This document shows positions 7,746-15,096 of a stretch of DNA of 42,877 nucleotides, piece by piece (position 1 is the first letter of the stretch; each line of letters begins with the position of its first letter). Made by a program: the position numbers and the translations under genes. Source of the stretch: an uncultured Trueperaceae bacterium (GTDB lineage Bacteria > Deinococcota > Deinococci > Deinococcales > Trueperaceae); contig CAJXOA010000017.1 of the NCBI GenBank assembly GCA_913057685.1, forward strand, positions 1 through 42,877. Reading direction: 5' to 3'. The notes beneath the pieces were generated by a model, which worked only from the letters and a program-made list of their open reading frames with translations, made no database searches and was not told the DNA's origin.

Positions 7746-9689
7746 TCAGCCGCCGGACAGGCGGGCGACGAGGTTCGGCAGCGCCTCGACCATGAACGGC
7801 GCGAACGTCACCAACAACAACGCCGCGAGCAACGCCGGCCACAACACCACCATCGCGCGGCTGGCCTGCTCGATGCGGATGTCGCCGATCGCGCAACCGA
7901 CGAACAACGCCGTCCCGACCGGCGGGGTGGTGAGGCCCAGCCCGAGGTTCATGAGCAGCATGATCCCGAAGTGCACCTCGCTCATGCCGATCACGGGGCC
8001 CGTGACGATCGGCAGCAGGACCGGCGTCAGGATCAGGATCAGGGGCGCCATGTCCATGATCGCGCCCAACACGATCAGCATCAGGTTGATCGTCAGGAGC
8101 AACAAGATGCGGTCGTCGGTGAGGCCCAAGAGGCCCTCGGCGAGGGTGCTGGGGATGCGCAGGTACGCCATCAACCAGGCGAAGGCGCTGGCGGTGGCGA
8201 TCAACAGCACCACGACCGAGATCGTGCGGACCGCCTGCAGCATCGCCGTCCAGAGGGTGCGCCACGTCAGTTCGCGGTGGACGAACGCCCCCACCAGCAG
8301 TGCGACGACGGTGCCGATGGCGGCCGCCTCGGTGGCGGTGAAGAAGCCGAAGGCGATCCCGCCGACGATCACCAGGCCGACCGACAGGCCGGGGATCGCT
8401 TGCAGCGTCGCGCGCCAGCCCTCGCGGGCGGGGGGCCGCGGTTCGCTCGGGTAGCCGCGGCGAAGCGCGATCACGAAGCTGGCGAGCATCAGCATCACGC
8501 CGATCAACAACCCCGGCAGGTACCCCCCGAGGAACAGCGCGCCGATCGACACCCCGCCCGCCGCGAGACTGTAGATCACGGCGTTGTGGCTGGGGGGGAT
8601 GATGAGGCCCTGCGTGGAGCTGGCGACCGTGATGCCGACCGAGAAGTCCGCGTCGTAGCCCTTGCGCTTCATCATCGGGATCAGGATCGAGCCGTTGGCG
8701 CTGACGTCCCCCACCGCGGAGCCCGACGCCCCCCCGAACAGCATCGAGGCGACGACGTTCACCATCGCCAACCCCCCGCGGATCGGTCCGACCAGGACGC
8801 GGGCGAAGTCGACGAGGCGTTGCGCGATGCCGCCGGCCGACATGAGTTGGCCCGCGAGGATGAAGAAGGGGATCGCCAGGAGCGGTGTGGCGTTGACGCC
8901 GTTCGCCATGCGTTGCGCCACGATCAACGGCGGCAGCGGACGGTCGAGGGCGAAGATCGCGGCGAGCGCCGCGAGGCCGAGCGCGAAGGCGATCGGGACC
9001 CCCGCCGCCAACGCCAGCACGAACGTCCCCAGCAGCACCCCGACGGGGCCGAACAGCGCGTCGGGCCCCAGCAGGGCGGCGGCGCCCGCGCCGACGACGA
9101 GGGCGAGGACGGCGACGGCGATGCGCATCACCGGATTCCGGGTGGGGGCGGCGCCCTGCGCCTCGCCGAGGTGCACCTCGGGCCGGCGCACGAGGTTGGT
9201 GACGCCGTAGAGCGCCATGAAGGCGCCGCCGGCGGGGATCGCCCAGTACATGAGGCCGATCGGGAGTTTCGTCGCGGAGAAGGTTTGCGACATCGTGCGC
9301 GAGGCGAGTTCCGCCCCGAAGATCGTCAAATAGACACCGAAGCCGGCGACCGCGAGCCAGACCGCCCAGAAGGCGAGGCGCTGCAGCGCGGGCGGCAGTT
9401 GGCGGACCACCAGGTCCATGGCGAGGTGTTCGGCGCGGCGGACCGCGAGGGCGCTGCCCACCAGCGACAACCACACCATCAGGATGAGGGCGACCTCCTC
9501 CGTCCAGCGGGGGACGGCGAGGCCGGGCACGTAGCGGGTCGCGACCTGCCACGTCACGATCGCGACGATGCTCGCGAGCAGCCCGACGGTGACGGCGCGC
9601 AACGCCGCCGCGAGCGCCCCGTCGAGCCGCGCGAGCACGGCGCGCGAAGGGGCCGGGGGCCCCTTCGCGTCGCCGAGGGAATCGTTCAC
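7746..9689 (-). CDS. TRAP transporter fused small and large permease subunits (DctQM)
   Basis: One uninterrupted 647-residue frame encodes both membrane subunits of a tripartite ATP-independent periplasmic transporter. Residues about 20-170 are the four-helix DctQ part (RWTEEVALILMVWLSLVGSA near 61-80). From about 188 comes the DctM part, with ten or more membrane segments and the typical PLLAIPFFILAGQLMSAGG, LFGGASGSAVGDVSANGSI and TTPPVGTALFVGC blocks. Together they import a carboxylated solute using an ion gradient. GTG 9689 is the chosen start, 17 nt after the dctP stop; the frame runs further upstream but only as a shadow of dctP. No stop or start separates Q and M, so this is a natural fusion of the SiaQM kind. 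Context points to hexuronate as substrate. Confidence 0.9.
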   Translation of the reverse strand: MNDSLGDAKGPPAPSRAVLARLDGALAAALRAVTVGLLASIVAIVTWQVATRYVPGLAVPRWTEEVALILMVWLSLVGSALAVRRAEHLAMDLVVRQLPPALQRLAFWAVWLAVAGFGVYLTIFGAELASRTMSQTFSATKLPIGLMYWAIPAGGAFMALYGVTNLVRRPEVHLGEAQGAAPTRNPVMRIAVAVLALVVGAGAAALLGPDALFGPVGVLLGTFVLALAAGVPIAFALGLAALAAIFALDRPLPPLIVAQRMANGVNATPLLAIPFFILAGQLMSAGGIAQRLVDFARVLVGPIRGGLAMVNVVASMLFGGASGSAVGDVSANGSILIPMMKRKGYDADFSVGITVASSTQGLIIPPSHNAVIYSLAAGGVSIGALFLGGYLPGLLIGVMLMLASFVIALRRGYPSEPRPPAREGWRATLQAIPGLSVGLVIVGGIAFGFFTATEAAAIGTVVALLVGAFVHRELTWRTLWTAMLQAVRTISVVVLLIATASAFAWLMAYLRIPSTLAEGLLGLTDDRILLLLTINLMLIVLGAIMDMAPLILILTPVLLPIVTGPVIGMSEVHFGIMLLMNLGLGLTTPPVGTALFVGCAIGDIRIEQASRAMVVLWPALLAALLLVTFAPFMVEALPNLVARLSGG

Positions 9690-9706
9690 GTCCGTAGGGT
9701 ACGCCG

Positions 9707-10687
9707 TCAGTCGACGGCCAGGATGCGGTCGACCAGGTCGCCGTACGCCGCGCCGTACTCCTCGTACAGCGGCGCCATGGCCTCCTGGAACTCCGAGACG
9801 TCGACGGTGATGATCTCGCTGCCCGCCTCGACGACCGCGGCGCGGCTCTCGTTCGACAGGTCGTCCCAGAGGGCGGCCTGGACGGTGGTCGACGCCAACG
9901 CCGCCTCGCGCACGATCTGCTGGTCGGCGGGGTCGAGCCCGCTCCAGGTCTGCTCGCTGATCATGACGACCTCGGGCACGCGGGCGTGACCGTCGAGGGT
10001 GAAGTACGGCGCGACCTCGTAGTGCCGCACGCCGAACGGGCCGTAGGAGGGGAAGTTGTTCTCCGCGCCGTCGATGACGCCGGTCTGCAGCGAGCTGTAG
10101 ACCTCCTCGAACGCCATGGGCACCGGCTCCGCGCCGAGCGCCTCCATCATGTCGAGCACGACCTGGCTCTGTTGGGTGCGCATGCGCAGGCCCTCGAGGT
10201 CGGCGGTGCTGCGGATGGGGACGTCGGTCGTGTAGAAGTTCCGGCTGCCGGAGTCGTAGTACGCCAGGCCGCGCAGGTCGGCCTCGGCGAGGCCGTCGAG
10301 CAGTTCCCGCCCGATCGGGCCGTTGACGACCTTCCACATGTGCGTCTCGCCGCGGAAGATGTAGGGCAGGCTGAAGACGCCCATGGGCGCGTGGAACTCA
10401 CCGACCGGGCTGGTGCTGGTGCGCACGACGTCGATCACGCCGAGCTGGACCTGCTCGATCGTCGAGCGCTCGTCACCGAGCTGCCCGCCGGGGAAGACCT
10501 CCATGACGATGCGACCGTCGGTGGCGGCCTCGATGTAGTCGGCCATGAAGTAGAGGCCTTGCACGGTCGGGTAGTCCTCCGGCTGGTTGTCGGCGGCGCG
10601 GAGGACGACCTCCTGCGCCGTCGCGCCGAAGGCGAGGGCGAGGGCGAGCGCGAGGGCGAGGCTGCGAACGAAGCGAAGGGTGGGCAC
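9707..10687 (-). CDS. TRAP transporter solute-binding protein, DctP family (probable hexuronate binder)
   Basis: The 326-residue protein starts with a secretion signal (hydrophobic run LALALALALAFG, cleavage near AQE). The DctP fold follows: ATDGRIVMEVFPGGQLGDE, then the conserved ligand-carboxylate arginine region GLRMRTQQSQ, and FEEVYSSLQTGVIDGAENN. It captures an acidic sugar or other organic acid outside the membrane and delivers it to the DctQM permease just downstream. The GTG start at 10687 is supported by a perfect AGGAGGT site (complement of 10693-10699) 5 nt before it. The gene is divergent from a LacI-led uronate operon; its leader, over 200 nt long, contains a LacI-type operator. 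The uronate assignment rests on context. Confidence 0.9.
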   Translation of the reverse strand: MPTLRFVRSLALALALALAFGATAQEVVLRAADNQPEDYPTVQGLYFMADYIEAATDGRIVMEVFPGGQLGDERSTIEQVQLGVIDVVRTSTSPVGEFHAPMGVFSLPYIFRGETHMWKVVNGPIGRELLDGLAEADLRGLAYYDSGSRNFYTTDVPIRSTADLEGLRMRTQQSQVVLDMMEALGAEPVPMAFEEVYSSLQTGVIDGAENNFPSYGPFGVRHYEVAPYFTLDGHARVPEVVMISEQTWSGLDPADQQIVREAALASTTVQAALWDDLSNESRAAVVEAGSEIITVDVSEFQEAMAPLYEEYGAAYGDLVDRILAVD

Positions 10688-10822
10688 GGGGGACCTCCTG
10701 GAGGTCGCGTCGGAGACCGACGCCTGGATGACGTGCGCGCCGGGGCGCGCGGAAGCGGGACGTGCGACGGCCCTCCTTCCCGATCGTCGCGTCGGCGTCG
10801 GTGGCTCGAAACCGTCCGGAAG

Positions 10823-10838
10823 ACGTTAGCGTTACCGT
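10823..10838. promoter_or_regulatory. LacI-family operator candidate in the dctP leader
   Basis: The core TAGCGTTA (10827-10834) extends to CGTTAGCGTTACCG. This resembles the typical LacI-family palindrome built on a central CG with flanking TAA/TTA; the right half CGTTACC is perfect. It lies about 70 nt downstream of the predicted TRAP promoter, so bound repressor would block elongation. A second copy precedes the lacI gene. Confidence 0.5.
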
Positions 10839-10903
10839 TCCGACATCGAAGCGGGCAAACCCACTCGTGGGCGCCGCGCGACGTTCGCTGATGCGTTGCG
10901 CGG

Positions 10904-10933
10904 ACGCTAGCACGCCGTTCAAAACGGCGTCAA
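10904..10933 (-). promoter_or_regulatory. Sigma-70-type promoter of the TRAP operon
   Basis: On the minus strand TTGACG (10928-10933) and TAGCGT (10904-10909) are separated by 18 nt. The -35 box matches the consensus at five of six positions and the -10 box at the key TANNNT positions. An 8-bp perfect inverted repeat overlaps the -35 box and spacer. Confidence 0.55.
10912..10930. promoter_or_regulatory. Perfect palindromic operator candidate over the TRAP promoter
   Basis: ACGCCGTT (10912-10919) and AACGGCGT (10923-10930) are perfect inverted arms around CAA. The element covers the spacer and part of the -35 box of the predicted dctP promoter. Its sequence differs from the TAACGTTA-type sites, so it may be bound by a different regulator. 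Confidence 0.45.
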
Positions 10934-10996
10934 CGCGCCCTCGCCCGCCTCGCGCCCCACGGCCCGCCCCGCGTACCCTGCGGCGCACGCCCGCCC

Positions 10997-11025
10997 TTGC
11001 GACCCCCCGATCCGGGGGATAGACT
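10997..11025 (+). promoter_or_regulatory. Promoter of the lacI-uxaE-uxaC operon
   Basis: TTGCGA (10997-11002) and TAGACT (11020-11025) are 17 nt apart. The spacer holds a CCCCCG-ATC-CGGGGG stem. A LacI-type operator begins about 10 nt after the -10 box, at the expected transcription start, so the operon is probably autoregulated. Confidence 0.5.
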
Positions 11026-11034
11026 GGCCGGACA

Positions 11035-11050
11035 CGGTTAACGTTATCGG
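11035..11050. promoter_or_regulatory. LacI-family operator at the operon start
   Basis: A perfect TAACGTTA core (11039-11046) sits in CGGTTAACGTTATCGG just downstream of the predicted -10 box. This is the classic central-CG palindrome recognised by LacI-family repressors. The first gene of the operon encodes such a repressor. Confidence 0.6.
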
Positions 11051-11096
11051 ACCGCCGCCTCCCCTCCGGGAGCGGCCCCCTTCGGAGGCCCCCCTC

Positions 11097-12197
11097 GTGC
11101 CCGACCCGACCGCCCGCCGCGCACCCGACCCCAGCACCCGCGACCCCAGCAGCCACGACCCCGGCACCCACGACCCCGGCTCCCGCGAGCACGTCACCCT
11201 CGCCGACGTCGCCGCCCGGGCCGGCGTCTCCCCCATGACCGTCTCGCGCGTCGTCAACGAGCGCCCCGGGGTGGGCGACGCCACCCGCGCGCGGGTCCGC
11301 GACGCGGTCGCCGCCCTCGGCTACCGCCCCAACGTCGTCGCCCGCAGCCTCAAGCGATCGCGCTCGCACACCCTCGGCCTGCTCGTGCCCGACGTCACCA
11401 ACCCGTACTTCCCCGACCTCGTGCGCGGCGCGGAGGACGTCGCCTTCGAGGCCGGCTACACCCTGCTGCTCCACAACGTCATCGAGGACGCCGAACGCGA
11501 AGCGGCCGCCCTCGCCCTGTTCGAGGAACGCCGCGTCGACGGCGTCATCGCCGCCTCCCCCCGCCTCCCCGAGGACCGCCTGCACGCCCACCTCGCCCGC
11601 CACGGCGCCGCGGTCGTCGTCAACCGCCGCGCCCCCGCCGCCCTCGCCGGCTCGGTCCGCGTCGACCACGAGGCCGGCGCGGAGGCGGCGCTCCACCACC
11701 TGGTGCGCGGTGGGGCCCGCACCCTCGGGCTGCTCGCCGGCCCCGCCACCTCCCACGCCGGACGGGAACGCCGCCACGGCGTCGCCCGCGCCCTCGACGC
11801 GACCGGCGCGACGCTCCCCGACACGCGCATCGTCGAGGGTCCCCCGACGATCCCGGGCGGCGAAGCCGCCGCCCGCGACCTGCTCACGCGCCACCCCGAC
11901 GTCGACGGGCTCGTGTGCTTCAACGACCTGGTCGCCGCCGGCGCGCTGCGCGCCGCCGCCGCCCTCGGCCGCCGCGTCCCCGACGACATCGCCGTCGTCG
12001 GCTACGACGACATCGCCTTCGCCGCGATGTTCACGCCCGCCCTCACGACGCTGCGCGTCCCCACGTACGCCATGGGCGGGCACGCCATGCGGATGCTCCT
12101 CGACCGGATGGACGGCCGCCGACGCGACGTCGGCATCGTCGTCCAACCCGAACTCGTGATCCGCGACTCCACCCGCCCCGAGGAGGACCGCGCGTGA
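11097..12197 (+). CDS. LacI-family transcriptional regulator of the hexuronate locus
   Basis: The 366-residue protein has an unusual N-terminal leader of four five-residue repeats (DPSTR, DPSSH, DPGTH, DPGSR; DNA 11127-11186). The LacI helix-turn-helix (VTLADVAARAGVSPMTVSRV) and hinge helix (YRPNVVARSLK) follow. A periplasmic-binding-protein-like sensor domain begins at TLGLLVPDVTNPYFPDLVRG. The GTG start 11097 has a GGAGG site at 11084-11088. Its stop overlaps the GTG of uxaE by two bases, so it is the first gene of the catabolic operon. Two LacI-type operators in the divergent region would let it control both the TRAP genes and its own operon. The inducer is unknown; a ketouronate or aldonate of the pathway is plausible. 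Confidence 0.9.
   Translation: MPDPTARRAPDPSTRDPSSHDPGTHDPGSREHVTLADVAARAGVSPMTVSRVVNERPGVGDATRARVRDAVAALGYRPNVVARSLKRSRSHTLGLLVPDVTNPYFPDLVRGAEDVAFEAGYTLLLHNVIEDAEREAAALALFEERRVDGVIAASPRLPEDRLHAHLARHGAAVVVNRRAPAALAGSVRVDHEAGAEAALHHLVRGGARTLGLLAGPATSHAGRERRHGVARALDATGATLPDTRIVEGPPTIPGGEAAARDLLTRHPDVDGLVCFNDLVAAGALRAAAALGRRVPDDIAVVGYDDIAFAAMFTPALTTLRVPTYAMGGHAMRMLLDRMDGRRRDVGIVVQPELVIRDSTRPEEDRA
11127..11186 (+). repeat. Four 15-bp in-frame tandem repeats in the lacI N-terminus
   Basis: Four units of the form GACCCC(A/G)GC followed by six variable bases encode DP(S/G)(T/S)(R/H). They add a disordered 20-residue leader before the DNA-binding domain. Confidence 0.8.
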
Positions 12198-13750
12198 ACG
12201 ACCGACCGCCCCCCGACGACCCCCTGCTCCGCCGCGCTGCGCCCCACGCGGCGGCCGGGTATCCGCCCTCCCTCCGGCCCCTCCCCGGCGCGGACGGCGT
12301 CCGCCTCGCCGCGTGGCTGGAGGGCCCCGCCGACGCCCCCCGCCTCGCCGTGCTCGCCGGCGCCGACGACCCCGCCCTCGACGGCGGCGCCTGGACCGAA
12401 CGCCACCCCGACGGGGACGACCACGTCGTCGTGCGCGGCGCTGCGAACGCCGCGAACGCCGCCTGGCTCCGCGCCACCTGGGACGCCCTCCGGCCCCGCC
12501 CGCTCGGCACGTACGCCAGCGCGGGGTTCGGCGACCGGCTCGGGCTCGCGACCCCCGGGCACGTCCGCGCCCTCCGCACCGCCGACCCGAACGGCACGAT
12601 CCACCCGATCTACGCCCAACAGTCGATCCGCGAGATGGGGCGCACCGGCCGCACCCCGCAGGAGGTGATGGACGACGCCACCTGGGGCGCCTTCGAGGCG
12701 GGCCACGACGGGCCCCTCGGCGCGGACGCCGACCACCTCAAGACCGCCGACGACGTGCGTGCCACCGCCGCCGCGGGCTTCACCCTGTTCACGTTCGATC
12801 CCGGCGACCGCGTCGACGACGCCGCGGACGTCGCGACCGGCGGCGACCTCGACGCGAAGCTCGACGCGCTTCCCTGGGACGCCCTCGCGACGACGAAGGA
12901 CGACCTGCTGCGCCGCTACGGCGGCCGCACCCTCGATCTCGGCGACGTCGCGCTCAAGATCACGCACGAGGACGCCGCCCGCGCCGCCGCGAAGTACGGC
13001 GCCGCCCTCGCGCACGCCACCCACCTCCACGCCGCGCTGGAGGCGACCGGCGCACCGCACGAGATCGAAATCTCCGTCGACGAGACCGGCACCCCCACCC
13101 GCCCGGTCGAGCACGCGATCCTCGCCCTGGAGCTCGACCGCCTGCACCTCCCGGTCGTCTCCCTCGCCCCGCGCTTCCCGGGCCGCTTCGAGAAGGGCGT
13201 CGACTTCCGCGGGGACCTCGGCGAGCTCCGCGCCGCCCTCGCGCTGCACGGCGCCATCGCCGTGCACCTCGGGGGGTACAAGCTGTCGCTGCACTCCGGC
13301 AGCGACAAGTTCTCCGTCTACCCCCTCCTCGCCGAGGCGGCCGACCGCCGGATCCACCTCAAGACCGCCGGCACCTCCTACCTCGAGGCGCTCCGCGTCG
13401 CGGCCACGCGCGCCCCGGACCTCTTCCGCCGCATCCTCGCGACCGCCCACGCGCACTTCGAGCGCGACCGCGCCAGCTACCTGATCGGCGCCGACCTCGC
13501 CCGCGTGCCCGCCCCCGACGCCGTGGACGACGCGGCGCTGCCCGCCCTCCTGGACGACGACGACGCCCGCCAGGTGCTGCACGTCACCTACGGCTCCGCC
13601 CTCGACGCCCACCGCGACGCGCTCCGCGCGCTCCTGCACCGCGAACGCGAGGCGCACGCCGCCACCCTCGAACGCCACTTCGTCCGCCACCTCACGCCGT
13701 TCGTCGGCCCGACCGACGCCCCCGCGCCGCCCGCGAAGGAGTCCCCATGA
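12194..13750 (+). CDS. uxaE: Tagaturonate/fructuronate epimerase
   Basis: This 518-residue protein matches the UxaE family first assigned in Thermotoga maritima, which converts D-tagaturonate to D-fructuronate so that galacturonate and glucuronate share one downstream route. Recognisable family segments are NGTIHPIYAQQSIREMGRTG near residue 135, a KITHE block, the EIEISVDETGTPT stretch, FEKGVDFRGDL, and the strongly conserved YKLSLHSGSDKFSVYPL near 355-372. GTG 12194 overlaps the lacI stop and has AGGAGG at 12181-12186. The gene product acts in the cytoplasm after UxaC, encoded at the end of the same operon. The stop overlaps the next start as ATGA. Confidence 0.85.
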   Translation: MNDRPPPDDPLLRRAAPHAAAGYPPSLRPLPGADGVRLAAWLEGPADAPRLAVLAGADDPALDGGAWTERHPDGDDHVVVRGAANAANAAWLRATWDALRPRPLGTYASAGFGDRLGLATPGHVRALRTADPNGTIHPIYAQQSIREMGRTGRTPQEVMDDATWGAFEAGHDGPLGADADHLKTADDVRATAAAGFTLFTFDPGDRVDDAADVATGGDLDAKLDALPWDALATTKDDLLRRYGGRTLDLGDVALKITHEDAARAAAKYGAALAHATHLHAALEATGAPHEIEISVDETGTPTRPVEHAILALELDRLHLPVVSLAPRFPGRFEKGVDFRGDLGELRAALALHGAIAVHLGGYKLSLHSGSDKFSVYPLLAEAADRRIHLKTAGTSYLEALRVAATRAPDLFRRILATAHAHFERDRASYLIGADLARVPAPDAVDDAALPALLDDDDARQVLHVTYGSALDAHRDALRALLHREREAHAATLERHFVRHLTPFVGPTDAPAPPAKESP

Positions 13751-14277
13751 CCACGACCGCCACCACCCCCCTCGTCCGCCGCCTCGGTGCGGTCGGGATC
13801 GCCCTCGCCGTCGGCATGGCGCTCCCGTTCGCCGTGCACCTCGTCCCCGTCGAGGCCGGCCCGCCGATGGGCGCCCGCCTACTCCCGATCTTCCTCGCCG
13901 CCGGCCTCGCCGCGATGCGCCTCGACGCGATCTCCGCCCTGTCGATCGCGATCCTCACGCCGCTCGCCAACCGCCTCGTGACCGGCATGCCGGCCGGACC
14001 GATGCTGCCCACCGTCCTCCTCGAACTCGTCCTCGTCGTCGCGACGATCCTCGCGCTCCGCTACGGCCTCCCGCCCGCCGCCCGCACCCTCGCGCTGCGC
14101 CTGGCGCTGGCGCCCGCCTACCTCCTCGCGGCGGTCGTGACCGGCCTGGTGCTGGCCGGCGACGCGCCCGCCGCCACCCTCGCCTTCGCCTGGCAGTGGT
14201 CGTGGCCCGGCCTCGCGACCCTCGCGGTCGCCGGCGCCCTGTTCGCCCCCCGGCGGGGCGGAGCCCGCGCGGCGTGA
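13747..14277 (+). CDS. Small integral membrane protein, ECF S-component-like
   Basis: The 176-residue protein has five or six predicted membrane helices and little else. The pattern in the middle (LPIFLAAGLAAMRLDAISAL, then a loop with TGMPAGPMLPTVLLELVLV) resembles substrate-binding S-components of energy-coupling-factor transporters, where a PLxxxLxTGMPxxPM loop is common. It could bind a uronate or vitamin, or supply nickel or cobalt for the LarA-family enzyme two genes downstream; all of these are inference. No ECF ATPase or T-component lies nearby. It is coupled by ATGA to uxaE and by GTGA to the SDR, so it is a regular member of the operon and unlikely to be a chance ORF. Confidence 0.6.
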   Translation: MTTTATTPLVRRLGAVGIALAVGMALPFAVHLVPVEAGPPMGARLLPIFLAAGLAAMRLDAISALSIAILTPLANRLVTGMPAGPMLPTVLLELVLVVATILALRYGLPPAARTLALRLALAPAYLLAAVVTGLVLAGDAPAATLAFAWQWSWPGLATLAVAGALFAPRRGGARAA

Positions 14278-15095
14278 GCGGCGCCCCCTCCTTCGACCTG
14301 CGCGGACGAATCGCGGTCGTGACCGGCGGCACCGGGGTGCTGGGCGGCGCGATGGCGCACGCCCTCGCCGCCGCCGGCGCGCGCGTCGCGGTGCTCGGTC
14401 GCCGCGCCGACGTCGCGGAGCGCGTCGCGGGGGAGCTCACCGACGCCGGCGGGACCGCGATGGCGCTCCCCGCCGACGTCCTCGACGCGGACGCCCTCGA
14501 CGCCGCCGCCGCCACCCTCGCGGCCACCTGGGGCCCCGCCGACGTCCTCGTGAACGCCGCCGGCGGCAACCGCGCCGACGCGCTCGTGCACGGCGACGCG
14601 ACGCTGTTCGACCTCGACCCCGAGGCGTTCCGCGCGGTCGTCGACCTCAACCTGACCGGCACGCTCCTGCCGACCCGCGCCTTCGCGCGCGGCATGGCGG
14701 ACGGCGGCCGCGGCAGCATCGTCAACGTCTCCAGCATGGCCGCCCAGAAACCGCTCACGCGCGTCATCGGCTACGCCGCGGCGAAGGCCGGCGTCGACAA
14801 CCTCACGCAGTGGCTGGCGACGTACGCCGCGACCACCTGGGGCCCCGGCGTCCGCGTCAACGCCATCGCGCCCGGCTTCTTCCTCGGCGAGCAGAACCGG
14901 GCGTTGCTGACCGAGGCGGACGGCAGCCCCACCCCCCGCGGCCGGCAGATCCTGGACCACACCCCCATGGGGCGGTTCGGGGCCCCGGACGACCTCGCCG
15001 GCACCCTGCTGTGGTTGGCGTCCGACGCCAGCGCCTTCGTGACCGGCGTCATCGTGCCGGTCGACGGCGGGTACGCGGCGTTCGGGGGGGTGTGA
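14274..15095 (+). CDS. SDR oxidoreductase, probable fructuronate reductase (mannonate-forming)
   Basis: This 273-residue classical SDR has TGGTGVLGG as its cofactor loop, an NAAGG motif and the catalytic YAAAK. Proteins of this type, with the TGGTGVLG loop and a loop carrying LGEQNR before the C-terminal helices, include the SDR form of D-mannonate oxidoreductase. That enzyme reduces D-fructuronate to D-mannonate with NAD(P)H, and its position between uxaE and uxaC fits the step. The GTG start overlaps the upstream stop (GTGA) and gives a normal SDR N-terminus; the open frame upstream of it is a shadow. Substrate assignment comes mainly from context, and an altronate-forming activity cannot be excluded. 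Confidence 0.8.
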   Translation: MSGAPSFDLRGRIAVVTGGTGVLGGAMAHALAAAGARVAVLGRRADVAERVAGELTDAGGTAMALPADVLDADALDAAAATLAATWGPADVLVNAAGGNRADALVHGDATLFDLDPEAFRAVVDLNLTGTLLPTRAFARGMADGGRGSIVNVSSMAAQKPLTRVIGYAAAKAGVDNLTQWLATYAATTWGPGVRVNAIAPGFFLGEQNRALLTEADGSPTPRGRQILDHTPMGRFGAPDDLAGTLLWLASDASAFVTGVIVPVDGGYAAFGGV

Positions 15096-15096
15096 C

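Noticed and set aside
9690-10337. Upstream extension of the TRAP permease frame to 863 residues
   Set aside because: The extension overlaps dctP in another frame and translates to arginine-rich text; the DctQ part begins normally at GTG 9689.
10693-10705. ACCTCC-T-GGAGGT palindrome over the dctP ribosome-binding site as a riboswitch-like hairpin
   Set aside because: The 1-nt loop cannot fold as drawn and no aptamer-like structure surrounds it; it is most simply a strong Shine-Dalgarno sequence with chance symmetry.
11127-11186. Possible CRISPR-like repeat array
   Set aside because: The units are 15 bp, contiguous, without spacers and in frame with lacI; they are coding repeats. No CRISPR array or cas gene was seen anywhere in the window.
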